From assembly GCA_964488685.1 (NCBI GenBank), contig CAZAVY010000002.1, forward strand, positions 1-64,000: a DNA stretch of 64,000 nt, given 5' to 3'. This DNA is from GCA-001735895 sp964488685 (GTDB lineage: Bacteria > Pseudomonadota > Gammaproteobacteria > GCA-001735895). Every line of letters starts with the position of its first letter. The stretch's first letter is position 1. A program made the position numbers and the translations under genes. Shown piece after piece: positions 26,711-35,097 of this stretch. The notes under the pieces were generated by a model. It was not told where the DNA came from. It made no database searches and saw nothing but the letters and a program-made list of their open reading frames with translations.

Positions 26711-27861
26711 ACCCTAACCGGTTTCATCGAGGCCCAGTTTCGACAACTTGGACACAGCCATTGTATGGCATGGCTCTCGTAGCCACAAAGTGAGCATATG
26801 TACTCGGTTTTTCTATCCTGCAGGGTCTTCAAAAACGTCGACAAGGTACCCCAGGTTTCCCCAAGTTGATCAGGATTCGATTTTAAAAACCGTAAAGCGA
26901 ATTCAAAGGCTTCAAAAGAAGGCGACTGGTTCAAGATATCCGATAAAAACTGGCGTGCTTTTTCAATTTCATTATTGCGGGCGTAGTGTTCAAGTAGCGC
27001 CATCGCAAGCCGGGGTGAAGCGTGCTGCTGATACTGGTTTTGTAAAAACTCCTGGTAAACTCGATCTTCATTATCCAGATAGATCTGGCGAGCCGGCTCT
27101 ATATACAGCGCCATGTATTCAGGATTTTGACGGCTAAGTCGCAGAAATATTCGCTTGGCTGCCGAGGCATCCCCGGTTTTCAAATACAACTGTATTAATA
27201 GCAAAGCCGCACGGACGCAATCAGCATCGACTTCGAGCGCGCGATCCAGGCTGTTACGGGCCAGGCGATTGTTACTACTTTCGATCGCGCTTGCTGCGAT
27301 CTCGCACAAACATTGACTATAGGTGACATTGGCTCCGTGCTCCCCCATTTTGTAAAGTACCTGCGCGCAATCCACTGCTTCCGGCCAGGATTTTTCAGTA
27401 ATATATAAATCCAGTAAATGCTGATATGCCTGCCGCGGGTCGGCCTTGAGTTCAATCATTTCGCGATAAAGCTTTTCTGCGCGATCGAGTAACCCGGCCT
27501 TGCGATAATCACTAGCCAGTTCGGCGATCACCATGTGGCGCTGGTTACGAGTCAGGTTTGGACGTGCCAGCAGATTTTGATGAATTTTTATAGCCTTATC
27601 CACTTCCCCCTTCGAGCGGAACAGATTACCAAGGGAAATGTGGACTTCAATCGTATCCTTGTCGACTTCGATCAATTCGCTAAAGATTTTGATCGCATTA
27701 TCAGAATCGTCAGCCAGCAGATAATTGAGTCCCCTGGCATATTTTTCGGAGAAAAAATCAAATAGTTGATTGCTGTTGCTTTTTTTAAACGACTGCCAGC
27801 GGCCGAGTACCCAGCCGATTAGAATTGATAGCAATATTAAAAGGAATAACCAGATGTCCAT
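26707..27861 (-). CDS. lapB: Lipopolysaccharide assembly protein LapB (YciM)
   Basis: Inner-membrane anchored TPR protein that with FtsH limits LpxC and so balances LPS synthesis. N-terminal membrane helix (residues about 3-19), TPR repeats (about 35-330) and a C-terminal rubredoxin-like zinc ribbon with CSLCG and CPSCRNW. ATG 27861 gives 384 residues (389 in E. coli); a TTG 24 bases upstream is less likely. In many relatives lapA precedes it, but here only 39 bases separate it from ihfB and there is no lapA. Confidence 0.94.
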   Translation of the reverse strand: MDIWLFLLILLSILIGWVLGRWQSFKKSNSNQLFDFFSEKYARGLNYLLADDSDNAIKIFSELIEVDKDTIEVHISLGNLFRSKGEVDKAIKIHQNLLARPNLTRNQRHMVIAELASDYRKAGLLDRAEKLYREMIELKADPRQAYQHLLDLYITEKSWPEAVDCAQVLYKMGEHGANVTYSQCLCEIAASAIESSNNRLARNSLDRALEVDADCVRAALLLIQLYLKTGDASAAKRIFLRLSRQNPEYMALYIEPARQIYLDNEDRVYQEFLQNQYQQHASPRLAMALLEHYARNNEIEKARQFLSDILNQSPSFEAFEFALRFLKSNPDQLGETWGTLSTFLKTLQDRKTEYICSLCGYESHAIQWLCPSCRNWASMKPVRV

Positions 27862-27900
27862 AGCATGTTGCCCGGTTCGGACCAACGGTGGAATACGAGC

Positions 27901-28185
27901 CTATTTCTGGTTATTGGCGCGATCACGCAATTCCTTGCCCGGTTTGAAATGCGGCACGTACTTACCGGGTAGATCGACCTTGTCACCGGATTTGGGGTTG
28001 CGACCCGTTCTCGGTGGCCGGTAATGCAGGCTAAAACTGCCGAAGCCCCTGATTTCAATCCGCTCACCGTTAGACAAAGCGCTGCTCATCATTTCGATCA
28101 GACTTTTTACCGCTAACTCGACATCTTTATAGGCCAGATGGCCCTGATTTCTCGATAAGTTATCGATTAGGTCCGATTTGGTCAT
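27901..28185 (-). CDS. ihfB: Integration host factor subunit beta
   Basis: DNA-bending nucleoid protein, beta partner of IhfA. Very close to E. coli IhfB: GERIEIRGFGSFSLHYR, PRTGRNPKSGDKV, GKYVPHFKPGKELRDRAN. ATG 28185 gives the standard 94 residues; an ATG at 28212 would add nine residues. It follows rpsA, its conserved neighbour, after a short gap with a strong hairpin. Confidence 0.97.
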   Translation of the reverse strand: MTKSDLIDNLSRNQGHLAYKDVELAVKSLIEMMSSALSNGERIEIRGFGSFSLHYRPPRTGRNPKSGDKVDLPGKYVPHFKPGKELRDRANNQK

Positions 28186-28234
28186 CGAGGGTACAAATTC
28201 TGCTTCTTTCATTATATGGTCCGATAATCAAGTT

Positions 28235-28260
28235 GGGTGACGAGTCTATACTCGCCACCC
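28235..28260. other. Hairpin in the rpsA-ihfB gap
   Basis: On the minus strand GGGTGGCGAGT-ATAG-ACTCGTCACCC forms an 11-bp stem (one G-U pair) with a four-base loop. No U-run follows, so it looks less like a terminator and more like a processing or mRNA-stability element between rpsA and ihfB. Confidence 0.6.
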
Positions 28261-28269
28261 GATTGTAAA

Positions 28270-29943
28270 TCAGGAATCCATTTTTTCCTTGAGCAAATCC
28301 CCAAAACTGGTGGTCGCCCCCCTGCTTTCACCACTGACGGCATAGTCCTTCAGCGCTTCCTGCTCTTCATCACTGTCCTTGGCCTTGATCGACAGATAAA
28401 TACTACGCCCCTTACGATCCATTCCGGTAATCTTGGCTTCGATCTCTTCGCCTTCATTGGTAAATTCACGGGCGTCTTCAATTCGATCCTTTGCCATTTC
28501 AGAGGCTCGTAACAGACCTTCAATGCCATCCCCAAGGTCTACCACCGCCGCTTTTGCGTCTACCGATACTACGATTCCGGTTACTATACTACCTTTCGGC
28601 TTGTCCGCGATAAAACTTGCAAACGGATCTTTTTCGATTTGCTTGATGCCCAGCGAAATACGCTCACGCTCAGGATCAATCGACAATACCATGGCTTCGA
28701 CTTCCTGTCCCTTCTGGTACTCGCGTACCGCTTCTTCGCCCGGCTTGTTCCACGACAGATCGGTGAGATGAATCAGGCCGTCGATATTACCTTCTAATCC
28801 GATAAAAATACCAAAATCAGTTATCGACTTGATCTTTCCAAAGATGACGTCGCCCTTGTTAGCGGTGGTACCAAACTCTTCCCACGGGTTTGCCTTACAT
28901 TGCTTCATTCCCAATGAGATACGGCGACGTTCTTCGTCAATTTCGAGAATAACGACTTCGACTTCGTCACCGAGGGTTACCACCTTGTTGGGGTTGACGT
29001 TCTTATTGGTCCAATCCATCTCTGAAACGTGAACCAGACCTTCGACACCGTCTTCAATTTCAACGAAACAACCGTAATCGGTGATATTGCTGACTTGTCC
29101 GAACAGACGTTGTCCTTCTGGGTAACGACGCATGATATTTTCCCAGGGATCGTCACCCATTTGCTTCAGGCCGAGCGATACGCGATTCTTTTCGCGATCG
29201 AACTTGAGTACCACAATATCGATCTCCTGGCCAATTTCTACCACTTCGGATGGATGCTTGACGCGCTTCCAGGCCATATCAGTGATGTGCAGCAGACCGT
29301 CGATACCACCGAGATCGAGGAAAGCACCGTAATCGGTAAGATTTTTGACAATACCGCGTACCTGCTCGCCATCTTTCAGCGTCTCGAGTAACTTTTCTCG
29401 CTCCTCGCTAAATTCTTTTTCAACCACTGCACGCCGGGATACGACGACGTTGTTGCGTTTCTGGTCGAGCTTGATGATCTTGAATTCGAGTTCTTTCTCT
29501 TCGAGGTAGGCGGTATCACGAACCGGACGCACATCAACCAGTGAACCCGGCAGGAAGGCGCGAATTTCGCCGATATCAACGGTAAAGCCCCCCTTGACCT
29601 TACCGGTGAAACGTCCGGTTACAATTTCGTCTGCCTGCTGCGCCTGCTCGAGGCGTGTCCAGGCACGTGCACGCTTGGCTTTTTCACGAGACAGGCGCGA
29701 TTCGCCGTATCCGTCTTCGAAGGAATCCAGCGCCACTTCGACGGTATCGCCGATATTGACGTCGAGTTCACCGTTTTCATCATAAAATTGCTCAACCGGG
29801 ATAACACCCTCGGACTTGAGACCCGCGTTGACGATGACAACATCGCGGTTGATATCGACAACTTCGCCGGTGATAATTTCACCGACGCGCATGTTCATAT
29901 GGATAATGCTTTGCTCAAACATTTCTGCAAAGTTTTCAGACAT
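28270..29943 (-). CDS. rpsA: 30S ribosomal protein S1
   Basis: RNA-binding ribosomal protein needed for initiation on structured or weak-SD mRNAs. Six S1 domains are visible as repeats of the VxxGxVxxxxxxGxFVxxxxxxGLxHxSxM type (for example GIVKNLTDYGAFLDLGGIDG and GQVSNITDYGCFVEIEDGVE). 557 residues, as in E. coli. It follows cmk on the strand after a 111-base gap that may hold its promoter. Confidence 0.98.
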   Translation of the reverse strand: MSENFAEMFEQSIIHMNMRVGEIITGEVVDINRDVVIVNAGLKSEGVIPVEQFYDENGELDVNIGDTVEVALDSFEDGYGESRLSREKAKRARAWTRLEQAQQADEIVTGRFTGKVKGGFTVDIGEIRAFLPGSLVDVRPVRDTAYLEEKELEFKIIKLDQKRNNVVVSRRAVVEKEFSEEREKLLETLKDGEQVRGIVKNLTDYGAFLDLGGIDGLLHITDMAWKRVKHPSEVVEIGQEIDIVVLKFDREKNRVSLGLKQMGDDPWENIMRRYPEGQRLFGQVSNITDYGCFVEIEDGVEGLVHVSEMDWTNKNVNPNKVVTLGDEVEVVILEIDEERRRISLGMKQCKANPWEEFGTTANKGDVIFGKIKSITDFGIFIGLEGNIDGLIHLTDLSWNKPGEEAVREYQKGQEVEAMVLSIDPERERISLGIKQIEKDPFASFIADKPKGSIVTGIVVSVDAKAAVVDLGDGIEGLLRASEMAKDRIEDAREFTNEGEEIEAKITGMDRKGRSIYLSIKAKDSDEEQEALKDYAVSGESRGATTSFGDLLKEKMDS

Positions 29944-30054
29944 GAAAGAATCCTAAAATAGAGTATTTCGACAGCTAGCTATAATGCACCTGGCTATCTC
30001 GTTAAGTTAAAAATCCCGGAAGACAGTGCGTCTGCAGGGGCTTGGGTAGATCGT

Positions 30055-30720
30055 TTACGCGGTTTCCCGGATGTGGCTTAGAACAAGATTTGTTACCTGC
30101 TCCAGGTCGAGTAAACTCGAATCTACAATCAATGCATCTTCTGCGGGCTTTAATGGCGAGATGCTGCGATTCCGATCACGCTCGTCACGTTCGGCCAGTT
30201 CCGCTTGAAGGTGGGGGATATTAGCCGATAACCCCATATCTATCAACTGCTTATATCGTCTTTTAGCACGAATTTCGACACTTGCGTATAAATAAAACTT
30301 AAACAGCGCCTCGGGAAACACCACAGTCCCCATATCGCGTCCGTCAGCAACCAGTCCCGGGGGTTTGAGAAAGCCCCGTTGAAAGTCCAGCAAGCGCCGT
30401 CGGACCACTGCATGCTGCGCAACTCTGGAAGCCGCTTCAGCGGTAGTCTCGCTGCGAATCTCAGCTGATACATCCTGATCATCGAGCAACGGAATCGATA
30501 GTTCATCACCCGTTTCAAAGCGGATATTAAATTTATCCAGGACGGCCAACACTTCGTCTTCGCGTTCCAGGTCGACGCCGGATTGCATCGCTTTCAGTGC
30601 CAGCAAGCGATATATAGCACCGCTGTCGAGCAAATGCAGGTTCAATTCATGTGCAATATTGAGCGCCAGCGAACCTTTCCCCGATCCACTGGGACCATCG
30701 ATAGCAACGACATAGGTCAT
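30055..30720 (-). CDS. cmk: Cytidylate kinase
   Basis: Phosphorylates CMP and dCMP. P-loop AIDGPSGSGKGS at the start, the RGRDMGTVVF-equivalent VADGRDMGTVVFPEA and the lid region RAKRRYKQL are intact. 221 residues. It abuts aroA and precedes rpsA, the conserved order. Confidence 0.97.
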   Translation of the reverse strand: MTYVVAIDGPSGSGKGSLALNIAHELNLHLLDSGAIYRLLALKAMQSGVDLEREDEVLAVLDKFNIRFETGDELSIPLLDDQDVSAEIRSETTAEAASRVAQHAVVRRRLLDFQRGFLKPPGLVADGRDMGTVVFPEALFKFYLYASVEIRAKRRYKQLIDMGLSANIPHLQAELAERDERDRNRSISPLKPAEDALIVDSSLLDLEQVTNLVLSHIRETA

Positions 30721-32025
30721 TTATCTTTCATCGACGGAAATCATGATCCCGGCCCGGCAGGCAAGATCGACAAAACCCGGAAACGAGGTATCTACATTGG
30801 CACAATCATTGACGCGAATCTCATCTGACGCGCGTACCGAGGCAACAGCAAACGCCATTGCAATGCGATGATCGCCATGGGATTCAACCTCGCCACCCGA
30901 TAAAGCCCCACCTCGTATTACGATACCGTCTGCTTGAGATTGTGCATCAATCCCAAGCACAGCGAGTCCATCGGCCATAACCTGTAACCGGTCGCTTTCT
31001 TTGAAGCGAAGTTCCGCCGCTGCGCTTAAACGGGTGACTCCATCGGCACAGGCAGCCGCTACAAACAGCACCGGAAACTCGTCGATTGCCAGTGACACCA
31101 TATCCGGCGGGATTTCAATGCCGGTTAACTTTGCACTTCGCACCCTGATATCGGCTACCGGCTCACCACCGATATCGGGTTGCCGTTCGAGCTCGATATC
31201 GGCACCCATCATTTTAAGAATATCGATTACACCGGTACGCGTCGGATTGACGCCAACATACCGCAGGCAAATATCGCTATCCTCAGCAATCGATGCCGCC
31301 ACCATGAAAAACGCAGCCGAAGATAGGTCGGCTGGAATTTCAACATCGCAAGCCTGTAGTGCCTGATTTCCTGACAGGTGAATGTCCGCACCATTGCTGG
31401 TGACCTCGACACCGAATCGTCTCAACATGCGTTCGCTGTGATCACGGGTCGGCGTTGGCTCATGCACGATGGTTTCACCGCTAGCATAAAGCCCGGCAAG
31501 CAACAGGCAGGATTTGACCTGGGCAGAAGCGACCGGCATTCGGTACTCGATTGGCTTCAACCCGCTGTTTGCACGGATATGTAACGGTGCCCGCCCACCG
31601 GAACGACTGTCGATGGCTGCGCCCATCGCTTGCAAGGGTTCGATTACACGTTGCATCGGTCTTGAAGACAGCGAGCTATCCCCGATCAGCCTGGTTTCGA
31701 AAGACTGCCCCGCGAGCAAACCCAGTAGCAACCGCATCGCGGTCCCGGAATTTCCCATATCGAGATCGCCGGTCGGGCGAGCGAGGCCATGCAAACCTAC
31801 CCCATGCACCTTTACCCTGTCCTGATCACGTTCGATCGAGACCCCCATTTGCTGAAACGCTCTAATCGTATTAAGACTGTCTTCACCCAGTAGAAAACCA
31901 GAGATTTTACTGCTACCTTCGGCTATAGAAGACAGGATAATCGATCGATGTGAAATTGATTTGTCGCCGGGTACCCGAATGCTCCCGGTGATCTTAGCCC
32001 CTTGTTTGCAAGCGAACTGGATCAT
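30721..32025 (-). CDS. aroA: 3-phosphoshikimate 1-carboxyvinyltransferase (EPSP synthase)
   Basis: Sixth step of the shikimate pathway. Motifs: PGDKSISHRSI near residue 20, GNSGTAMRLLLGLLAG, RPMQRVIEPL and the C-terminal DHRIAMAFAVA. 434 residues. Its first base coincides with the tyrA stop region (overlap of one base). In Pseudomonas tyrA and aroA are often fused; here they are separate. Confidence 0.97.
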   Translation of the reverse strand: MIQFACKQGAKITGSIRVPGDKSISHRSIILSSIAEGSSKISGFLLGEDSLNTIRAFQQMGVSIERDQDRVKVHGVGLHGLARPTGDLDMGNSGTAMRLLLGLLAGQSFETRLIGDSSLSSRPMQRVIEPLQAMGAAIDSRSGGRAPLHIRANSGLKPIEYRMPVASAQVKSCLLLAGLYASGETIVHEPTPTRDHSERMLRRFGVEVTSNGADIHLSGNQALQACDVEIPADLSSAAFFMVAASIAEDSDICLRYVGVNPTRTGVIDILKMMGADIELERQPDIGGEPVADIRVRSAKLTGIEIPPDMVSLAIDEFPVLFVAAACADGVTRLSAAAELRFKESDRLQVMADGLAVLGIDAQSQADGIVIRGGALSGGEVESHGDHRIAMAFAVASVRASDEIRVNDCANVDTSFPGFVDLACRAGIMISVDER

Positions 32026-32888
32026 CAGCGATCCCCTGTCAGTGAATCGCGTTCAGACTTGGCCCTGCTGAAAAGCTTGAGTAGTTCTTTGGCATTGCCA
32101 CTACCAATTGCGCTCGATACACGCTCGAGTTCCTCTTGATATTGCTGAATCAGATCTACCAGCGCCTCGCTATTTGAAATACAGACATCCCGCCACATGA
32201 CCGGATCGCCGGAAGCAATTCGCGTGAAATCCTGAAATCCACCAGCGGCATAACGAAAGATCTCATCCTGTTCGTTCAGATTGGACAGATAATGAACCAA
32301 TGCAAAGGCAAGCATATGGGGTAAATGCGATGTCGCCGCGAGCACCTTGTCGTGATGCTCGACATCGAGATACTCGATAGTCGCGCCGCAATGACGCCAC
32401 ATCTGGTCGACAATCGCAGTCGCGCCGGGCTCCGTAATTTCGATGGGTGTCAGGATAACCCGCCGATTCTGGAAAAGGCTTGCAAAACCCGCTTCGACAC
32501 CGCTTTTCTCGGTACCCGCGATCGGGTGCCCGGGCACAAAACGAGCGATAAAATCACCTAATTCGGCGCTTGCGGCAGTAACCACTGAACCTTTGGCGCT
32601 ACCGACATCGGTGATAACCGCTGTCGGCTTAATGCAGGATTTTATATCGGAAAACACTGACTGCATCGCGCCCAGCGGAACCGCTACCACGATAACATCT
32701 GCCTCCTTTACACAGGCTCCGATCGACTCCGCAAAATCATCAAGGACACCGAGTTCAACACCTTTTACGAGATTTTCCTGATTGCGGCCATAGCCAACCA
32801 CCTGCCCCACCACGCCGACCTGTTTTAACGCCAACGACAGCGAACTGCCAATCAGTCCAACTCCGATTATGGCGAGTTTATCGATCAC
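32025..32888 (-). CDS. tyrA: Prephenate dehydrogenase
   Basis: NAD(P)-dependent step of tyrosine synthesis from prephenate (or arogenate). N-terminal Rossmann motif IIGVGLIGSSLSLAL, then GHPIAGTEKSG and a helical C-terminal domain with SHLPHMLAFALV. No chorismate mutase domain is attached. 287 residues. Overlaps hisC by four bases. Confidence 0.94.
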   Translation of the reverse strand: MIDKLAIIGVGLIGSSLSLALKQVGVVGQVVGYGRNQENLVKGVELGVLDDFAESIGACVKEADVIVVAVPLGAMQSVFSDIKSCIKPTAVITDVGSAKGSVVTAASAELGDFIARFVPGHPIAGTEKSGVEAGFASLFQNRRVILTPIEITEPGATAIVDQMWRHCGATIEYLDVEHHDKVLAATSHLPHMLAFALVHYLSNLNEQDEIFRYAAGGFQDFTRIASGDPVMWRDVCISNSEALVDLIQQYQEELERVSSAIGSGNAKELLKLFSRAKSERDSLTGDR

Positions 32889-33994
32889 AGGATGTCCTCC
32901 AGAACGGCAAACATTTGTTCCAGTTGCGATCTGCTGCCAACACTGATGCGCAGGAACTCCGGCATATCATAATTTGCCAATGGCCGCACGATAACTCCCC
33001 TTTGCAGTAACTCCTGATAGATCCCGGCACTGTTCTGCCCGAAACGCAGGCTTAAAAAATTACCCAGCGACGGGATATAGTCGATACCCCGATTAGCAAA
33101 CCAGTCCTGCATCAGTACTAGACCTTGTTGATTGGAAATTCGACTCCGCTCCACAAAAGCGTCATCGTCCAGTGCGGCATGAGCTGCAGCCAGTGCCAGC
33201 GAGTTACCGTTAAACGGTTGCCTGACCCGATTAAACAAATCACAAAGTTCAGGGCTTGAAACCGCGTAACCCATGCGTAGCCCGGCAATGCCATATATTT
33301 TGGAAAATGTCCGGGTTACGATCAGGTTCGGGAACTTATCCAGCCATTGCAGCGAATTCGGATATTGCGCCAGATCGACATACTCGAAATAAGCTTCATC
33401 AACGACGACGGCGATATGCCCGGGCACCTGTTCGATAAACGCCATGAGCGCATCGCTCAATACCCAGGTGCCTGTCGGGTTGTTTGGATTGGCGATGAAA
33501 ATTACCCGTGTATCGGATTCGATCAAGGCACGCATCGCATCCAGATCGTGACCAAAGGGCTGGTCGTCATCCAGACCCAATGCCGGTGCAACCATTGCCC
33601 GGGCGCCACAGGCCTGGGTAACCATCGCATAAACCATGAAGGCGTACTGAGAATAGATCGCAGCAACCCGGCCATCGAGAAAACACCGCGCCACCAGGTC
33701 GAGAACATCGTTGGATCCATTGCCTATCGTCAGCTGGTTTTCTTCAACCCCGAGTTTTCGCGCTAGCCGTTGCTTGAGATAATAGGCATTTGCATCCGGG
33801 TAAAGCTCAACCTGTTGACTGGCCCGGGCCAACACCTCAGCCACCCGGGGTGAGTGCCCGAGCGGGTTTTCGTTGGAGGCAAGTTTGATGGCATTGCTGA
33901 TGCCCAGCTCACGTTCGAGTTCTTCCACGGGTTTACCCGGAGAATATGGCTGCAAATGCCTGATTTGCACCAAAGCGGAATCGATAACAGACAT
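32885..33994 (-). CDS. hisC: Histidinol-phosphate/aromatic aminotransferase HisC
   Basis: PLP-dependent class I/II aminotransferase of the HisC family. LASNENPLGHSP, NPNNPTGT and the PLP lysine context RTFSKIYGIAGLRMGY are visible. In this cluster between pheA and tyrA it is expected to serve aromatic amino acid synthesis (the Pseudomonas hisC2 position) and perhaps histidine synthesis too. 369 residues. Confidence 0.94.
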   Translation of the reverse strand: MSVIDSALVQIRHLQPYSPGKPVEELERELGISNAIKLASNENPLGHSPRVAEVLARASQQVELYPDANAYYLKQRLARKLGVEENQLTIGNGSNDVLDLVARCFLDGRVAAIYSQYAFMVYAMVTQACGARAMVAPALGLDDDQPFGHDLDAMRALIESDTRVIFIANPNNPTGTWVLSDALMAFIEQVPGHIAVVVDEAYFEYVDLAQYPNSLQWLDKFPNLIVTRTFSKIYGIAGLRMGYAVSSPELCDLFNRVRQPFNGNSLALAAAHAALDDDAFVERSRISNQQGLVLMQDWFANRGIDYIPSLGNFLSLRFGQNSAGIYQELLQRGVIVRPLANYDMPEFLRISVGSRSQLEQMFAVLEDIL

Positions 33995-35088
33995 TAGAGC
34001 GAGGCTTTCGGGTACGACCCTAAAATTTTAAACAGTGCGGCCTGTTGTTTCAGCGCATTTAGCGCCAGCGTGACATTGGCATCATTTTGATGTCCATCGA
34101 TATCGATAAAAAATACGTATGCCCACTTGTGCCCCTGGGCGGGGCGGGATTCAATCTTGTTCATGCTGATATTGTGATCCGCGAGAGGCTGGAGCAACCC
34201 CAGCAAGGCGCCCGGTATGTTTTTAGTGGAAATCAGCAACGAAGTTTTGTCGTTGCCGCTGGGTCCAACATCCTGTGCACCAATAATCACGAAACGGGTA
34301 GTGTTGTCCGACAGGTCTTCAATGTTTTCGTAACAAATCTTTAAATTGAAACTCTCAACCGCCGGCAACCCACAAATCGCGGCGGCGTCACTTTCCACAC
34401 TGGAAAGCCTCGCAGCCTCGGCATTGCTGCTCACCGGGATTCGCTCGACACCAGGGAAATTCTGATCGAGCCAACGGCGGCATTGCGCGAACGATTGTTG
34501 ATGGGAATAAATATGTTTGATCTGCGATAGTTCCTGCGACGCTGACGCCAGGTGATGGTGAACTCGGATTTCAACTTCACCGCAAACCTTTAAACCGGAA
34601 TCGATGAACATATCGAGGGTATGGCTGATGACACCCTCGGTTGAATTTTCGACCGGAACCAGACCGTAGTCGGAATGACCTGACTCAACCGAACTGAATA
34701 CGTCGGGGATGCTGCTCATCGGTACTGTCGATACCGAATGGCCGAAATGTTTAAGCGCCGCACTCTGGGTGAAGGTGCCTTCGGGACCGAGGTAGGCAAT
34801 TTTCAACGGCTGCTCCAGTGCCAGGCAGGCAGACATCACCTCGCGGATCAGACGACCAATTTCATCGTTACTCAGGGGCCCCTGGTTTAGTGACTTGAGT
34901 CGACTGATTACCTGTGCTTCACGATCGGGTCTGAAGAAATCGATGCCACTATCATGCGCTAAATTTGATTCGCGCTTGACCGTGGCGACATCTACCGCGC
35001 AGGCAGCGCGTTGATTAATTAATTCAAGCAGGTTTTCATCGATATCGTCAATGCGTTTGCGAAGTGTCTCCAACGTATCTTCATTCAT
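33994..35088 (-). CDS. pheA: Chorismate mutase/prephenate dehydratase (P-protein)
   Basis: Bifunctional enzyme of phenylalanine synthesis. N-terminal AroQ chorismate mutase (about 1-90, with RIDDIDENLLELINQRA), prephenate dehydratase (about 95-275, YLGPEGTFTQ and NSTEGVI) and a C-terminal ACT domain with the ESRP regulatory motif. 364 residues. It sits nine bases after gyrA, where serC is usually found between them; no serC is here. Confidence 0.97.
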   Translation of the reverse strand: MNEDTLETLRKRIDDIDENLLELINQRAACAVDVATVKRESNLAHDSGIDFFRPDREAQVISRLKSLNQGPLSNDEIGRLIREVMSACLALEQPLKIAYLGPEGTFTQSAALKHFGHSVSTVPMSSIPDVFSSVESGHSDYGLVPVENSTEGVISHTLDMFIDSGLKVCGEVEIRVHHHLASASQELSQIKHIYSHQQSFAQCRRWLDQNFPGVERIPVSSNAEAARLSSVESDAAAICGLPAVESFNLKICYENIEDLSDNTTRFVIIGAQDVGPSGNDKTSLLISTKNIPGALLGLLQPLADHNISMNKIESRPAQGHKWAYVFFIDIDGHQNDANVTLALNALKQQAALFKILGSYPKASL

Positions 35089-35097
35089 GGATGCATC

